Shown: positions 42,898 to 53,380, counted from the first letter of the stretch. The stretch: DNA of 64,000 nucleotides from Caulobacter sp. (GCA_030683005.1 JAUXMY010000017.1:62001-126000); one strand, 5' to 3'. Program-made: numbers and translations. The notes: generated by a model from the letters alone, not told the origin.

Positions 42898-45057
42898 CTA
42901 CAGGAAGCTGTAGGGGTCGACGTCCAGAACCACCCTGATCGCCCCCGGCGGCCGCGCGCGCGCGCGCCAGGCGGCAAGGAAGCCCTGCAGGTCGACGGTG
43001 CGGTCGGCCCGCACCAGGAACCGCTTGCGCCGGCGCCCCCGGATCAGGGCCAGCGGGGCGTCGGCCGGTCCGAAGATGTCGACGCCGTCAGCGTTGGGCG
43101 CGACCGAGGCCAGCAGGCGGACATAGGCCTCCAGCGCGACGGGATCGGGACCGGAGACGATCACAGCCGCCAGCCGGCCGAAGGGCGGCAGCACGGCCAG
43201 TTCGCGCGCCTCCATCTCCGCCTCGATGAAGGCGTCGCGATCCTGGGCGGCGAGGGCCTCCATCACCGGATGGTCGGGCGCGTAGGTCTGCAGGAGGGCC
43301 CGCCCCGGCCGGTCACGCCGCCCCGCCCGCCCGCTGGCCTGGGCCAGCAGCTGGAAGGTCCGCTCCCCGGCCCGCAGGTCGCCGCCGCGCAGGCCGAGAT
43401 CGGCGTCGACGACGCCGACCAGCGTCAGGTTCGGAAAGTCATGCCCCTTGGCCGCCGCCTGGGTGGCCACCAGGACGTCAATGTCGCCGGCCGCCATCGT
43501 GGCGATCAGGCTGCGCGCGCCGTCGGCGTCGAACACGGTGTCGGAAGAAAAGACCGCCACCCGCGCCTGCGGGAACAGCTCGCGCACCTCCTCCTCGACC
43601 CGTTCGACGCCGGGGCCGATGGAGACCAGGCTGTCCTTCGCCCCGCAGTGCGGGCACTTGTCCGGGCGCGGCATCGAAAAGCCGGTCAGGTGGCAGACCA
43701 GCCGTCCGGTGTAGCGATGCTCGACCAGCCAGCTGTCGGAGTCAGGCGACTTCATCCGCTCGCCGCAGGCCCGGCAGAGCACCAGCGGCGCATAACCCCG
43801 GCGGTTCAGGAACAGTAAGGTCTGCTCGCCGCGGGCGAAGGTCTCGACCATCGCCTCGACCAGCGGCGGCGACAGCCAGCGGCCGGTCTCCGGCGGCGTC
43901 TGGCGCATGTCGATCAGGTCGACGTCCGGCAGCTGGGCCGCGCCGTGCCGGGCGCCCAGCTTCAGCCAGCGGTAGCGACCCTGGCGCGCGTTCCAGATCG
44001 TCTCCAGCGACGGCGTGGCCGAGGCCAGCACGATGGCGCACTTCTCGATATGGGCCCGGGCCACGGCCATGTCGCGGGCCTGGTAGATGAAGCCCTCTTC
44101 CTGCTTGAAGGACCCGTCGTGCTCCTCGTCGACGACGATCAGCTTCAGGTCCCGGTAGGGCAGGAACAGCGCCGAGCGGGCGCCGACGACGATGCGGGCC
44201 TTGCCTGACGCCACCCCCTCCCAGGCCCGGCGGCGCAGCGGCGGCGGCACGGCCGAATGCCACTCGACCGGCGCGCCGCCAAAGCGGGTGGTGAAGCGGG
44301 CCAGCACGGCCTGGGTCAGGGCGATCTCGGGCAGCAGGACCAGCACCTGGCCCTCCGGGCTGGCGGCCAGCGCCGCAGCGACGGCCTCAAGATAGACCTC
44401 GGTCTTGCCCGAGCCCGTCACGCCGTCGAGCAGGGCGGCCTGGAAGCCGCCTTCGTGGACCATGTCGACCAGCACGTCGGCTGCCGCGCGCTGACTATCA
44501 TTCAACACCGGGCCCGGTGAGGTCCAGTCGAGATCGTCGAAATTTATCTCGCGGGTCTCCAGCAGGATTTCGAGCGATTTCTCGTCGATGAGACCCTTGA
44601 GAACGCCGCTTGAAACCCCCGCCGCCTCGGCCAGGTCCGCAGGCGTCATCGGCGTGACGGCGGCAGCCAGCACCCGCTCCCGCGCCGGCGTCATCCGACC
44701 CGGCGGGGCGCCGGTGGCGCGCAGCAGCTTGACCGGCTTGGGCCTCGGCGCCCGCAGGCCGCGCAGGGCCATGGCCAGCGGCTGTCCCGGCGCATCGACG
44801 GAATACCTCGCCGCCCATTCGACAAAGCGCAGGGTGCTGGCCGGCATGACCGGGTCGTCGATCCGGTCCAGCACGGGCTTCAGCGGCCTGTTGCCGCCGG
44901 CCCCGTCGCGCACGGCCGTGACCACGCCCCGCACGGCGCGAGGCCCCAGCGGCACGGCGACATGGTCTCCCACGGCCAGATCCAGGCCTTCCGGCTCGGC
45001 GTAGTCGAACGCCTCTGGCAACGGCATGGGCAGAAGTACGGAAACGATGCGGGTCAC
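42898..45057 (-). CDS. priA: Primosomal protein N', replication restart helicase PriA
   Basis: This 719-residue superfamily 2 helicase restarts stalled replication forks. The N-terminal DNA-binding part opens VTRIVSVLLPMPLPEAFDYA from a GTG at 45057. Walker A is GVTGSGKTEVYLEA (about 215), the DEEH box is VVDEEHDGSFKQ, and zinc-binding Cys clusters are CRACGERM and CPHCGAKDS. Late helicase motifs include QAAAKGHDFPNLTLVGVVDA and QASGRAGR. An upstream in-frame extension overlaps the divergent transaldolase and is not real. The starts of the two genes are 39 bp apart. Confidence 0.95.
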   Translation of the reverse strand: MTRIVSVLLPMPLPEAFDYAEPEGLDLAVGDHVAVPLGPRAVRGVVTAVRDGAGGNRPLKPVLDRIDDPVMPASTLRFVEWAARYSVDAPGQPLAMALRGLRAPRPKPVKLLRATGAPPGRMTPARERVLAAAVTPMTPADLAEAAGVSSGVLKGLIDEKSLEILLETREINFDDLDWTSPGPVLNDSQRAAADVLVDMVHEGGFQAALLDGVTGSGKTEVYLEAVAAALAASPEGQVLVLLPEIALTQAVLARFTTRFGGAPVEWHSAVPPPLRRRAWEGVASGKARIVVGARSALFLPYRDLKLIVVDEEHDGSFKQEEGFIYQARDMAVARAHIEKCAIVLASATPSLETIWNARQGRYRWLKLGARHGAAQLPDVDLIDMRQTPPETGRWLSPPLVEAMVETFARGEQTLLFLNRRGYAPLVLCRACGERMKSPDSDSWLVEHRYTGRLVCHLTGFSMPRPDKCPHCGAKDSLVSIGPGVERVEEEVRELFPQARVAVFSSDTVFDADGARSLIATMAAGDIDVLVATQAAAKGHDFPNLTLVGVVDADLGLRGGDLRAGERTFQLLAQASGRAGRRDRPGRALLQTYAPDHPVMEALAAQDRDAFIEAEMEARELAVLPPFGRLAAVIVSGPDPVALEAYVRLLASVAPNADGVDIFGPADAPLALIRGRRRKRFLVRADRTVDLQGFLAAWRARARPPGAIRVVLDVDPYSFL

Positions 45058-45096
45058 AGGTAGTCCCCGGCGGCCCAAGCCGCTAAAAGACCAGCC

Positions 45097-45753
45097 ATGC
45101 AAATCTTTCTCGACACCACCGACACCGTCGTCCTCAAGGACCTCGCCGCCACCGGCCTCGTGGACGGCGTCACGACCAACCCGACCCTGATCGCCAAGTC
45201 GGGCCGGCCCATGGCCGAGGTCATCGCCGAGATTTGCGACCTCGTCGAGGGCCCCGTCAGCGCAGAGGCGGTCGCCACCGACGCCGAGGGCATGCTGGCC
45301 GAGGGTCGCAAGCTGGCCGCCATCGCCCCCAACGTGGTCGTCAAGGTGCCGCTGACCCGCGCCGGCCTGATCGCCACGGCGGAATTCGCGCGCGAGGGCA
45401 TCTCGACCAACGTCACCCTCTGCTTCTCGGCCAACCAGGCGCTGCTCGCCGCCAAGGCGGGGGCCACCTACGTGTCGCCCTTCATCGGCCGGCTGGACGA
45501 CCAGACCCCGGGTTCGGGCATCGAGCTGATCCACGCCATCCGGGCGGTCTACGACAATTTCGGATTCGATACTGAAATCCTCGCCGCCTCGATCCGCACA
45601 CCCGCCCACGTCACGGAATCGGCGCTGGCCGGGGCCGACTGTGCGACCATCCCGCCGGCGGTCTTCGAGGCGCTCTTCAAGCACCCGTTAACCGAGTCCG
45701 GGCTTCAACAGTTCCTGAGCGACTGGGCCAGGACCGGCCAGTCGATCCTGTAG
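45097..45753 (+). CDS. Transaldolase, small FSA/TalC-type
   Basis: This 218-residue (beta/alpha)8 aldolase has [28 protein letters not shown] and the Schiff-base Lys83 in NVVVKVPLT. It also has [20 protein letters not shown] and [11 protein letters not shown]. Proteins of this short type act as transaldolase in the pentose phosphate pathway or as fructose-6-phosphate aldolase; alphaproteobacterial members are usually named transaldolase. It is complete and is followed by DUF484 and xerC on the same strand. Confidence 0.93.
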   Translation: MQIFLDTTDTVVLKDLAATGLVDGVTTNPTLIAKSGRPMAEVIAEICDLVEGPVSAEAVATDAEGMLAEGRKLAAIAPNVVVKVPLTRAGLIATAEFAREGISTNVTLCFSANQALLAAKAGATYVSPFIGRLDDQTPGSGIELIHAIRAVYDNFGFDTEILAASIRTPAHVTESALAGADCATIPPAVFEALFKHPLTESGLQQFLSDWARTGQSIL

Positions 45754-45794
45754 GGCAGAATCGCCCTGCGGAACCGATCGGTTCGGGGGCGAGA

Positions 45795-46463
45795 ATGTCT
45801 GACGCGAAGCGGAAACCATCGGCGGCGGAAGACCTGCGGCGGGTGCTGCGGGAGCATCCCCACCTGATCCGCGACGACGAGGAACTGCTGGCCGACCTCG
45901 GCCTGCGTGTGGACGCCGCCAACATCGTCGACTTCGGCCCGGCCGCTCTGGCGCGCGTGCACGCCGCCCACAAGCGCGAGTCCCGGGCCCGCAAACATCT
46001 CGAGGCCACGGCCCGCGCCAACTTCGCCGCCCAGGCCCAGACCCATGCCGCCGTCATAGACCTGCTGGAAGCGCGCAACCACTCCGATCTGGCCCGCCGC
46101 ATCGACGACATGGCCACTTTGCGCTTCGGCCTGGTCGGCGCGACCCTGGCCATCGAGGGACCCGAGCGGGTTCCGGCCGGCTGGCATGCGCTGGTCGAGG
46201 GCCAGACCGACCTGATCCTGGGTCCGCAGGGGCTGGCTCGCATGGGATTTCACGCCCCGGCGCGCGGGCTGTTCGGCGCCAGGGGCGAGCAGGTGAAGTC
46301 GATGGCCATGGTTCGTGTGGCGATCTGGGAGCCGGCCCGGCAGGGCGTACTGGCCTTCGGTTCGCCGGACGAGCAGGGTTTCACCGGGGACATGGGCGCC
46401 GAGCTGGTCGCCTTCCTGGCCCGGGTGGTCGAGCGCACGGCGGAACGATGGCCGGTGCTGTAG
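45795..46463 (+). CDS. DUF484 family protein
   Basis: This 222-residue cytoplasmic protein starts MSDAKRKPSAAEDLRRVLRE. The DUF484 pattern is HPHLIRDDEELLADLGL, with a coiled-coil-like segment (about 48-105) and a GAF-like C-terminal half. In many proteobacteria DUF484 sits directly before xerC, as here, which suggests a link to chromosome-dimer resolution, although no mechanism is established to my knowledge. The last 20 residues end at FLARVVERTAERWPVL. An inverted REP-like doublet lies between it and xerC. Confidence 0.88.
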   Translation: MSDAKRKPSAAEDLRRVLREHPHLIRDDEELLADLGLRVDAANIVDFGPAALARVHAAHKRESRARKHLEATARANFAAQAQTHAAVIDLLEARNHSDLARRIDDMATLRFGLVGATLAIEGPERVPAGWHALVEGQTDLILGPQGLARMGFHAPARGLFGARGEQVKSMAMVRVAIWEPARQGVLAFGSPDEQGFTGDMGAELVAFLARVVERTAERWPVL

Positions 46464-46524
46464 CCATCTCCCTTCCCCCTGGAGGGGCGGCTATCGCGCA
46501 TGGCCCAAGGGCGTACGCAACAGC

Positions 46525-46677
46525 CCCCTTCCTCCTCGATGGAGGAAGGGTCGGGGATGGTGGTGCGGACGCGACGCTTGGGGATGCGCACTGTTGGGCT
46601 CGGAGCCCCGCTGAGTCCTTCGCCCGGATGCAGCGGCCACACCACCACCCAAACCCTCCTCCATCGAGGAGGAGGGC
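46525..46677. repeat. Inverted pair of REP-like palindromes between DUF484 and xerC
   Basis: Unit 1 (46525-46565) contains CCTTCCTCC-TCGAT-GGAGGAAGG followed by a GGGGATGGTGGTG tail. Unit 2 (46641-46677) is the same unit on the other strand, containing CCCTCCTCC and GAGGAGGAGGG with tail ACCACCACCC. The 75 bp between them has no gene. Such head-to-head doublets are typical of dispersed REP elements. The doublet separates two genes that elsewhere are almost adjacent. Confidence 0.7.
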
Positions 46678-46695
46678 TTCAGATTGGCTCCTCGC

Positions 46696-47613
46696 ATGAC
46701 AACGGCCCGCGAAGCCATGAGCCAATGGCTGGACCATCTGGCCAACGAGCGCCGGGTCTCGCCCCGCACGATCGAAGCCTATCTGGGCGCCGTCTCGCCC
46801 TACCTTTCCTTCCTGGAACAGCATCGGGGCGAGGCGCTGAGCCTTGCGGCCATGGGGACCATCGCCCCGGCCGAGGTCCGCGCCTACCTCGCCCATCGCC
46901 GCGACGGCGAGCGGCCGCTGGCGGCGCGGTCGGTGTCACAGGCCCTGTCGGCCATCCGCTCCTACCACGGCTTTCTGGACCGCCGGCTGGCGACGCCCAA
47001 CGCCGCCCTGACGCTCGTGAAGGGTCCGCGCGTCCGGCCCGGCCCGCCGCGTCCGGTCAGCGAGGACAACGCCCGCGGTCTGATCGCGGAGGCTGCCGCC
47101 GATCCCGACCGCGACGACTGGGAGGCGCTGCGCGACGAGGCGGTGCTGACCCTGCTCTGGGGCTGCGGTCTGCGGATCAGCGAGGCGCTGAGCCTGAAGC
47201 GCTCCGACGCGCCGCTGGGCGACAGCGTCCGCATTCTGGGCAAGGGCTCCAAGACGAGGATCGTGCCGGTGCTGCCGGTGGTCCGCGAGGCGATCGACGC
47301 CTATCTCGCCGCCCTGCCCTTCGCTCCCGGACCGGACGAACCGCTGTTCCGGGCCGTGCGCGGCGGGCCGCTGAGCCCCCGGCATGTACAGGCGCGGATG
47401 CAGGCGCTGCGCGGGCGCCTCGGCCTGTCGGACCGCACCACGCCCCACGCCCTGCGCCACAGCTTCGCCACCCACCTTCTGGGCGCCGGAGCCGACCTGC
47501 GCTCGATCCAGGAACTGCTCGGTCACGCCAGCCTGTCGACGACGCAGAAGTACACGGCGGTGGACGCCGAGGGCCTGCTGGCGGCGTACGGGAAGGCGCA
47601 TCCGCGGGCCTGA
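46696..47613 (+). CDS. xerC: Tyrosine recombinase XerC
   Basis: This 305-residue recombinase resolves chromosome dimers at dif with XerD. The N-terminal SAM-like domain (1-105) has EAMSQWLDHLANERRVSPRT. The catalytic set is complete: Arg160 in GCGLRISEALSL, Lys184 in GKGSKTR, His251 and Arg254 in HALRHSFATHLL, His277 in LLGHASLSTTQKY, and Tyr286. The length and the DUF484 neighbour favour XerC over a phage integrase. The ATG at 46696 is chosen; a TTG at 46684 would add four residues. Confidence 0.94.
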   Translation: MTTAREAMSQWLDHLANERRVSPRTIEAYLGAVSPYLSFLEQHRGEALSLAAMGTIAPAEVRAYLAHRRDGERPLAARSVSQALSAIRSYHGFLDRRLATPNAALTLVKGPRVRPGPPRPVSEDNARGLIAEAAADPDRDDWEALRDEAVLTLLWGCGLRISEALSLKRSDAPLGDSVRILGKGSKTRIVPVLPVVREAIDAYLAALPFAPGPDEPLFRAVRGGPLSPRHVQARMQALRGRLGLSDRTTPHALRHSFATHLLGAGADLRSIQELLGHASLSTTQKYTAVDAEGLLAAYGKAHPRA

Positions 47614-47620
47614 CCCACCT

Positions 47621-47736
47621 CCGTCATCCTCGGGCTCGTCCCGAGGACCCCTGTGTCGGTTCGCAGGTGCGGGTGTGGTCACGTTCTCACGTGGAAGCTG
47701 AATGAGGAGTCCTCGCCACAAGGGCGAGGATGACGG
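47621..47736. repeat. 116-bp cruciform-type element between xerC and esterase gene
   Basis: The outer arms are perfect 12-bp inverted repeats, CCGTCATCCTCG (47621-47632) and CGAGGATGACGG (47725-47736). Inside each end is a further hairpin: CCTCGGG-CTCGT-CCCGAGG and TCCTCGCC-ACAAG-GGCGAGGA. It lies between convergent genes and carries no reading frame of note. It shares the CGTCATCCT motif with the family A elements. Confidence 0.7.
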
Positions 47737-47745
47737 CGGGAGAGG

Positions 47746-48663
47746 CTAAGCCGCCAGCTTCGCCTTCACCCACACCGCCGCCTCGTCGATCGCCCGCCGC
47801 CCGGCGCCCAGCCAGGGCGAGAAGGCGTGCCAGACGTGGATCATCTCGGGCCAGATCTCGGCGCGGACCTCGACGCCGGCGAGGCCCGCGCGCTCGGCCA
47901 GCAGGGTGGTGTCGGACGCCAGGATCTCCGCCCCGCCGGCGTGTAGCAGCATCGGCGGCAGGCCGTGCAGGTCGCCCAGCGCCGGGCTGGCCAGCGGGTG
48001 GCCGGGCCCCTCGCCCTGCAGATAGGCGTCGGCATAGGCCTGCAGGCTTTCGCGGGTCAGCATCGGGTCGTCGAGCACAGCGGCGTAGGCGGTTCCGGAC
48101 TGGCGCAGGTTGACCCAGGGGCTGATGGCGAACAGGCAGCCCGGCTGCGGCAGGCCGCTGTCACGGATGGCGATGGCCGCGGCGATGGTCAGGCCGCCGC
48201 CCGCCGAGTCGCCGGCGATGACGATGCGTCCCGGCTCGATCCCGTCACCCAGCAGGTGGCGATAGGCCTTCACCGCATCGTCCACGGCGGCCGGGAAGCG
48301 GTGCTCGGGCGCCAACCGGTAGTCCGGCAACAGGCAGGGAACGCCGATCGCGGTCGCAAGGTTGGCGGCGAGGCCCCGGTGGCTGCGCGGGCTGCCGATG
48401 CAGTAGCCGCCGCCGTGCAGATAGAGCAGCGCCCGGGCCGGATCGGCGCCGGCCGGGGTCAGGACCTCGGCCGGCAGGCCGGCGATGTCGAGGACCTCGA
48501 CGGTCAGACCGGCTGGCAGCGGCGTCATGTCGCCAAAGCCGTCGATCCCGGCCCGGCGCGCAGTCCAGTCGCCAGAGCCTTCCTCCGCCGCCGGCATCGA
48601 GGCCAGCAGGGCGCGCACCGCCCCGATCTCCGGATCCCTGTAGGTCTTCACGCCGTCCGTCAT
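47746..48663 (-). CDS. Alpha/beta hydrolase, hormone-sensitive-lipase (HSL) type esterase
   Basis: This 305-residue esterase has the HSL-family oxyanion motif YLHGGGYCIGS (about 78-88). Other sites are LLPDYRLAPEHRFPAAVDDA, nucleophile elbow GDSAGGG (Ser near 152), the acid region LLHAGGAEILASDTTLLAE, and the catalytic His in MIHVWHAFSPWL. It is probably a cytoplasmic carboxylesterase for short acyl esters. Its start lies 114 bp from the lpd stop on the same strand, and the lpd terminator lies between them. Confidence 0.9.
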   Translation of the reverse strand: MTDGVKTYRDPEIGAVRALLASMPAAEEGSGDWTARRAGIDGFGDMTPLPAGLTVEVLDIAGLPAEVLTPAGADPARALLYLHGGGYCIGSPRSHRGLAANLATAIGVPCLLPDYRLAPEHRFPAAVDDAVKAYRHLLGDGIEPGRIVIAGDSAGGGLTIAAAIAIRDSGLPQPGCLFAISPWVNLRQSGTAYAAVLDDPMLTRESLQAYADAYLQGEGPGHPLASPALGDLHGLPPMLLHAGGAEILASDTTLLAERAGLAGVEVRAEIWPEMIHVWHAFSPWLGAGRRAIDEAAVWVKAKLAA

Positions 48664-48720
48664 CTCGCCCGCTCCCTGTTATTTCCGGCAGCGTAAGGCG
48701 GCGGCGGGACCGTCCGCAAC

Positions 48721-48752
48721 GAAAACGGGCTCCGGTCCGGAGACTGGAGCCC
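48721..48752 (-). terminator. Rho-independent terminator of lpd
   Basis: On the minus strand GGGCTCC (48752-48746) and GGAGCCC (48733-48727) pair as a 7-bp stem with a 12-nt loop and are followed by GTTTTC. It lies 26 bp after the lpd stop. Confidence 0.75.
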
Positions 48753-48777
48753 GCTGTCGTCGGTCTTCGGCCCGAAC

Positions 48778-50178
48778 CTAGGCCTGCATCGTCCAGCCTT
48801 CGACGCCCATGGCCGCCTGGCGCAGGGCCTCGGAGCGGGTCGGGTGCGGGTGGCAGGTGCGGGCGACGTCCTCGGACGCGCCGCCAAACTCCATGGCCAC
48901 GCAGTATTCGGCGATCATGTCGCCGACGTTGGGGCCGATCATGTGGACGCCGAGGATGCGGTCGGTCTTCGCATCGGCCAGCACCTTCACGAACCCCTCG
49001 CCCTCATGGTTGATCTTGGCGCGGCTGTTGGCGCTGAACGGGAACTTGCCGACCTTGTAGGCGACGCCCTCGGCCTTCAGCTCCTCCTCGGTCTTGCCGA
49101 CCGTCGCCACTTCCGGGGCGGTGTAGATGACGCCCGGGATCAGGCCGTAGTTCACATGGCCCGCCTTGCCGGCGATCAGCTCGACGCAGGCCACGCCCTC
49201 GTCCTCGGCCTTGTGGGCCAGCATCGGGCCGCTGGTCACGTCGCCGACCACCCAGACGCCGCCGACGCCGGTCTTGAAGTGGTCGTTGGCGATGACGCCG
49301 CGCTTGTCCGGCGTGATGCCCACCGTCTCCAGGCCCAGACCCTTGGTGTAGGGCCGGCGGCCGATGGCCACGAGCACGTAGTCGGCGGTCAGCACCTCGG
49401 CCTCGCCGCCGGCGACCGGCTCGACGGTCAGCTCGACCGCCTTGCCCATCGACTTGGCGCCGGTGACCTTGCTGCCCAGCTTGAACTTGATGCCCTGCTT
49501 GGTCAGCGACCGCTGGAAGGTCTTGGCGGTCTCCTCGTCGATGCCAGGCACGATGCGGTCGAGAAACTCGACCACGGTGACCTCGGCGCCCAGGCGGCGC
49601 CACACCGAGCCGAGCTCGAGCCCGATCACCCCGGCGCCGATGACGACCAGCGACTTGGGCACTTCCGGCAGCGCCAGGGCGCCGGTCGAGTCGACGATAC
49701 GCTTGTGGTCGACCTCGACGCCGGGGAGCGGGGTGGGCTCCGAGCCGGTGGCGATGATGATGTTCTTCGCCTCGTAGGTCATTTCGGCGCCGTGCGGGGC
49801 GGTGACGATGACCTTGCCTGGCCCGTCGATGCGGCCCCAGCCCTTGATCCACTCGACCTTGTTCTTCTTGAACAGGAACTCGATGCCCTTGGTCAGGGCA
49901 GTCACGCTCTCGGACTTCTGGGCCATCATCTGGGCCAGGTTCAGCTTGGGCTTCACCTCGATGCCGAGTTTCGCGAACTCATCGCCGGTGGCGGCGGCGT
50001 AGAGCTCGGAGGCGTGCAGCAGCGCCTTGGACGGCATGCAGCCGACGTTCAGGCAGGTGCCGCCCAAGGTCTCGCGCCCCTCGACCACGGCGACCTTCAG
50101 GCCCAGCTGGCCGGCGCGGATCGCCGCGTTGTAGCCGCCGGGGCCGCCGCCGATGATGATGACGTCGTACTGGGCCAT
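48778..50178 (-). CDS. lpdA: Dihydrolipoyl dehydrogenase (E3)
   Basis: This 466-residue flavoenzyme reoxidises lipoyl groups of the 2-oxoglutarate (and possibly pyruvate) dehydrogenase complex using NAD+. It has FAD motif [20 protein letters not shown], redox disulfide [13 protein letters not shown] (about 40-52), NAD motif [16 protein letters not shown], and C-terminal dimer segment [11 protein letters not shown] with the active-site [11 protein letters not shown]. All catalytic residues are present. It follows sucA-sucB on the same strand after three small genes, so it is the likely E3 of that complex. Confidence 0.96.
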   Translation of the reverse strand: MAQYDVIIIGGGPGGYNAAIRAGQLGLKVAVVEGRETLGGTCLNVGCMPSKALLHASELYAAATGDEFAKLGIEVKPKLNLAQMMAQKSESVTALTKGIEFLFKKNKVEWIKGWGRIDGPGKVIVTAPHGAEMTYEAKNIIIATGSEPTPLPGVEVDHKRIVDSTGALALPEVPKSLVVIGAGVIGLELGSVWRRLGAEVTVVEFLDRIVPGIDEETAKTFQRSLTKQGIKFKLGSKVTGAKSMGKAVELTVEPVAGGEAEVLTADYVLVAIGRRPYTKGLGLETVGITPDKRGVIANDHFKTGVGGVWVVGDVTSGPMLAHKAEDEGVACVELIAGKAGHVNYGLIPGVIYTAPEVATVGKTEEELKAEGVAYKVGKFPFSANSRAKINHEGEGFVKVLADAKTDRILGVHMIGPNVGDMIAEYCVAMEFGGASEDVARTCHPHPTRSEALRQAAMGVEGWTMQA

Positions 50179-50315
50179 GGGATGGAGCCGCCTTGTGTCG
50201 ATGATGTCCGGACATATGGGCGTTCGGACGCCCGTTCGCGAGGCGGTTTAAGGCGCCTCGCCCCTAGGTCAACACAAGAGACCCTGAAATCCGGCTTCAC
50301 CGCGCCCGGGAGGCG

Positions 50316-51098
50316 TCAGTCGTCGCCGCCCTGGACGGCGTCGTTCCGGCCTGCCCTGAACCGCCCGCTCCGGCGGAGAAGGACGAACAGGACCACAAGA
50401 GCGCCGGCCTCGAGCTTCAGCAGGGCGATCACCGCCTCGCCCTCGATAGCGGAGAAGGCCGAGCCCCAGAGGGTCAGTCCCACGAACAGCCAGGTCGCCG
50501 CGTCGACGGCCAGGGCCGCGGCGGCGATCCAGATCGCCGACAGGGGATCCTTCTTGGCGGCGTTCAGCGCGATCAGGCGCAGAATCCCCGCGCCAATGCC
50601 CGCGGCGACCGGCTGCCACATCCAGCCCGCCACGGCCGGGACCAGCCAACGCGCGGCGTCGAAGTCGCCGATCACCGGGATGTAGGCGCCGACCATCGCG
50701 AGGAACGCACGCATCTCAACGGGCGACAGGCCGCCGAACCGGCCAACGTGCGGCAGGGCGTGGAACACCAGGGCGGCCATGACGACCGCCGTGACGATGA
50801 AGCTCTTCCAGCCCGCGACGGCCGCGCCTCCCTCGAGCCCCGCCGCCTGCTCACGGCGGCGGTCGGCCCGACGCGACCGGCCGGAGGGCTCGGCGTCGAC
50901 AGTGCTGTTCTCAACGCGGGCCATCGAGCCGAGATTGACGGTGCTGTTCTGCACCCGCGCCGGCGAGCCCAGATTGACCGTGCTGTTCTCGGTGCGCGCG
51001 CCCGAGCCAATATTGACGTCCCGCGCGCGACTCCACGGCCAGCTGAAGCCGCCGCCTCTGGACACGATGTCGTTGTTGCCGGGCGTGTCACGCATCAA
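50316..51098 (-). CDS. Uncharacterised membrane protein with N-terminal tandem repeats
   Basis: This 260-residue protein is not recognised. Residues about 30-70 hold three tandem units of 15 residues, each of the form GS-x-AR-x-x-NSTVxx (TENSTVNLGS, VQNSTVNLGS, VENSTVDAEP). They are encoded by a matching DNA repeat of about 45 bp at 50895-51020. A basic stretch (72-90) leads to about five hydrophobic segments (near 100-118, 130-150, 160-185, 195-220, 225-245). The start may be the second Met. It lies among the genes between sucB and lpd. Function unknown. Confidence 0.65.
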   Translation of the reverse strand: MMRDTPGNNDIVSRGGGFSWPWSRARDVNIGSGARTENSTVNLGSPARVQNSTVNLGSMARVENSTVDAEPSGRSRRADRRREQAAGLEGGAAVAGWKSFIVTAVVMAALVFHALPHVGRFGGLSPVEMRAFLAMVGAYIPVIGDFDAARWLVPAVAGWMWQPVAAGIGAGILRLIALNAAKKDPLSAIWIAAAALAVDAATWLFVGLTLWGSAFSAIEGEAVIALLKLEAGALVVLFVLLRRSGRFRAGRNDAVQGGDD

Positions 51099-51287
51099 CT
51101 TTGGCCGTCCTCGGCGTTGGTCCGGCGGCAGGCGCCGGAACCGGACAGGGAGCGGTAGGGAACATCAATTCGAAGACAGGCGCCGGGCCGCGCCCTGGCC
51201 GTCTTCCTTCGGGTCCTTGCCTTTGCATGAGCGTCCGTCCCGTTTCGCGCGCAGCCTAGGCGCGGGAGGGCGACGGTAGCAAGCGCG

Positions 51288-51755
51288 CTAGGGCGAGTTG
51301 GTCAGAAGCTCGACGAGCATGCGAACCGCGAAATAGACGCCGGCCACCGTCAGACCGCCGGCGCCGGCGACGAGCAGCATGGCCTTAAGAGCCTCGAACG
51401 GTCGATCTGAAAGGGATGTTCCCGGGTCGCGTCGGGTCGCCAGCCAGCCGGCGGCCGGGCCGAGGGTCAGCGCCAGCGCCCCGGCGACGATCCGGTTCTC
51501 GGTGGGCAAGGGCTCGGCGAGGGGCTCGTCGAGCGGCTCGACGGGCGGGGGCGAGCGCAGGATGTCGATCGTGTCGGCGAGATCCTCGTCGGGAACGCTT
51601 AGCCTGTAGCCCCCGAGCGCCCTCTGCTCGATCCAGAACACGCTTCCGTAATGAGCGTCGGCGATCGATGCGACAATGCCGGCCGAACGCAGGACGGAGG
51701 CGGCGACCTGGGCTTCCGACAGGGTGTGAAACCGTGCAGCTTCGACAAGGGCCAT
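51288..51755 (-). CDS. DUF2007-like signal transducing protein with membrane tail
   Basis: This 155-residue protein has a small alpha/beta domain (about 1-70) starting MALVEAARFHTLSEAQVAAS. It continues with LRSAGIVASIADAHYGSVFW and LSVPDEDLADTIDIL, the pattern of DUF2007 (putative signal transducing protein). After an acidic Pro/Glu-rich linker there are two hydrophobic segments (about 96-112 and 126-145). DUF2007 proteins are often called PII-like but have no proven ligand. It lies between the 260-residue membrane protein and the DUF3088 gene, all minus strand. Confidence 0.72.
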   Translation of the reverse strand: MALVEAARFHTLSEAQVAASVLRSAGIVASIADAHYGSVFWIEQRALGGYRLSVPDEDLADTIDILRSPPPVEPLDEPLAEPLPTENRIVAGALALTLGPAAGWLATRRDPGTSLSDRPFEALKAMLLVAGAGGLTVAGVYFAVRMLVELLTNSP

Positions 51756-51807
51756 GGCGACCTCCAGAGGCCAGCCTCGCGCGCGGCCGCCGTGCCGTCC
51801 AGCCCGA

Positions 51808-52143
51808 TCAGCCGAGCGGAACCGGCAGGCCGTGGCGGTGGGCGAGGAACCGGCAGATCGGCTTGGGGTCGATCACGAACCAGCGGCCTTTCGCCTGCTG
51901 CGCCTCGGGATGGTCCGATGGCCCGTTCAGCACCAGCACCGGCATGCTCTGGTTCGCCTCGCCGACCAGCTCGACGATCGCCGCGCGCGGGCGCGGGAAC
52001 GGGTAGTAGATGATCTCCAGGGTCTCGCGGACCTGCGGAAAGTAGCCGAGGAAGCCCTCGACCATCGCGCAGGGGCCGCAGAAGGACGGGGTCCCGTCCT
52101 TGTCGAACCCCGGCGCCAGCAGGAAGAGCCGGTCCCTGGCCAA
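51808..52143 (-). CDS. DUF3088 family protein
   Basis: This 111-residue cytoplasmic protein starts MARDRLFLLAPGFDKDG. It has a CxxC-type FCGPCAMVEGFLGYFP (Cys near 22 and 25), then IIYYPFPRPRAAIVELVGEA and NQSMPVLVLN. The arrangement fits the DUF3088 family, which looks like a thioredoxin/GST-N fold. The function is not established. It begins 4 bp upstream of the sucB stop and so probably shares the sucAB transcript. Confidence 0.8.
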   Translation of the reverse strand: MARDRLFLLAPGFDKDGTPSFCGPCAMVEGFLGYFPQVRETLEIIYYPFPRPRAAIVELVGEANQSMPVLVLNGPSDHPEAQQAKGRWFVIDPKPICRFLAHRHGLPVPLG

Positions 52144-52147
52144 GCGC

Positions 52148-53380
<1,233 letters not shown>

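Noticed and set aside
46696..47613. Tyrosine recombinase as sign of a prophage or integrative element
   Set aside because: DUF484 neighbour, length and motifs indicate chromosomal XerC. No phage genes or attachment-type repeats flank it.
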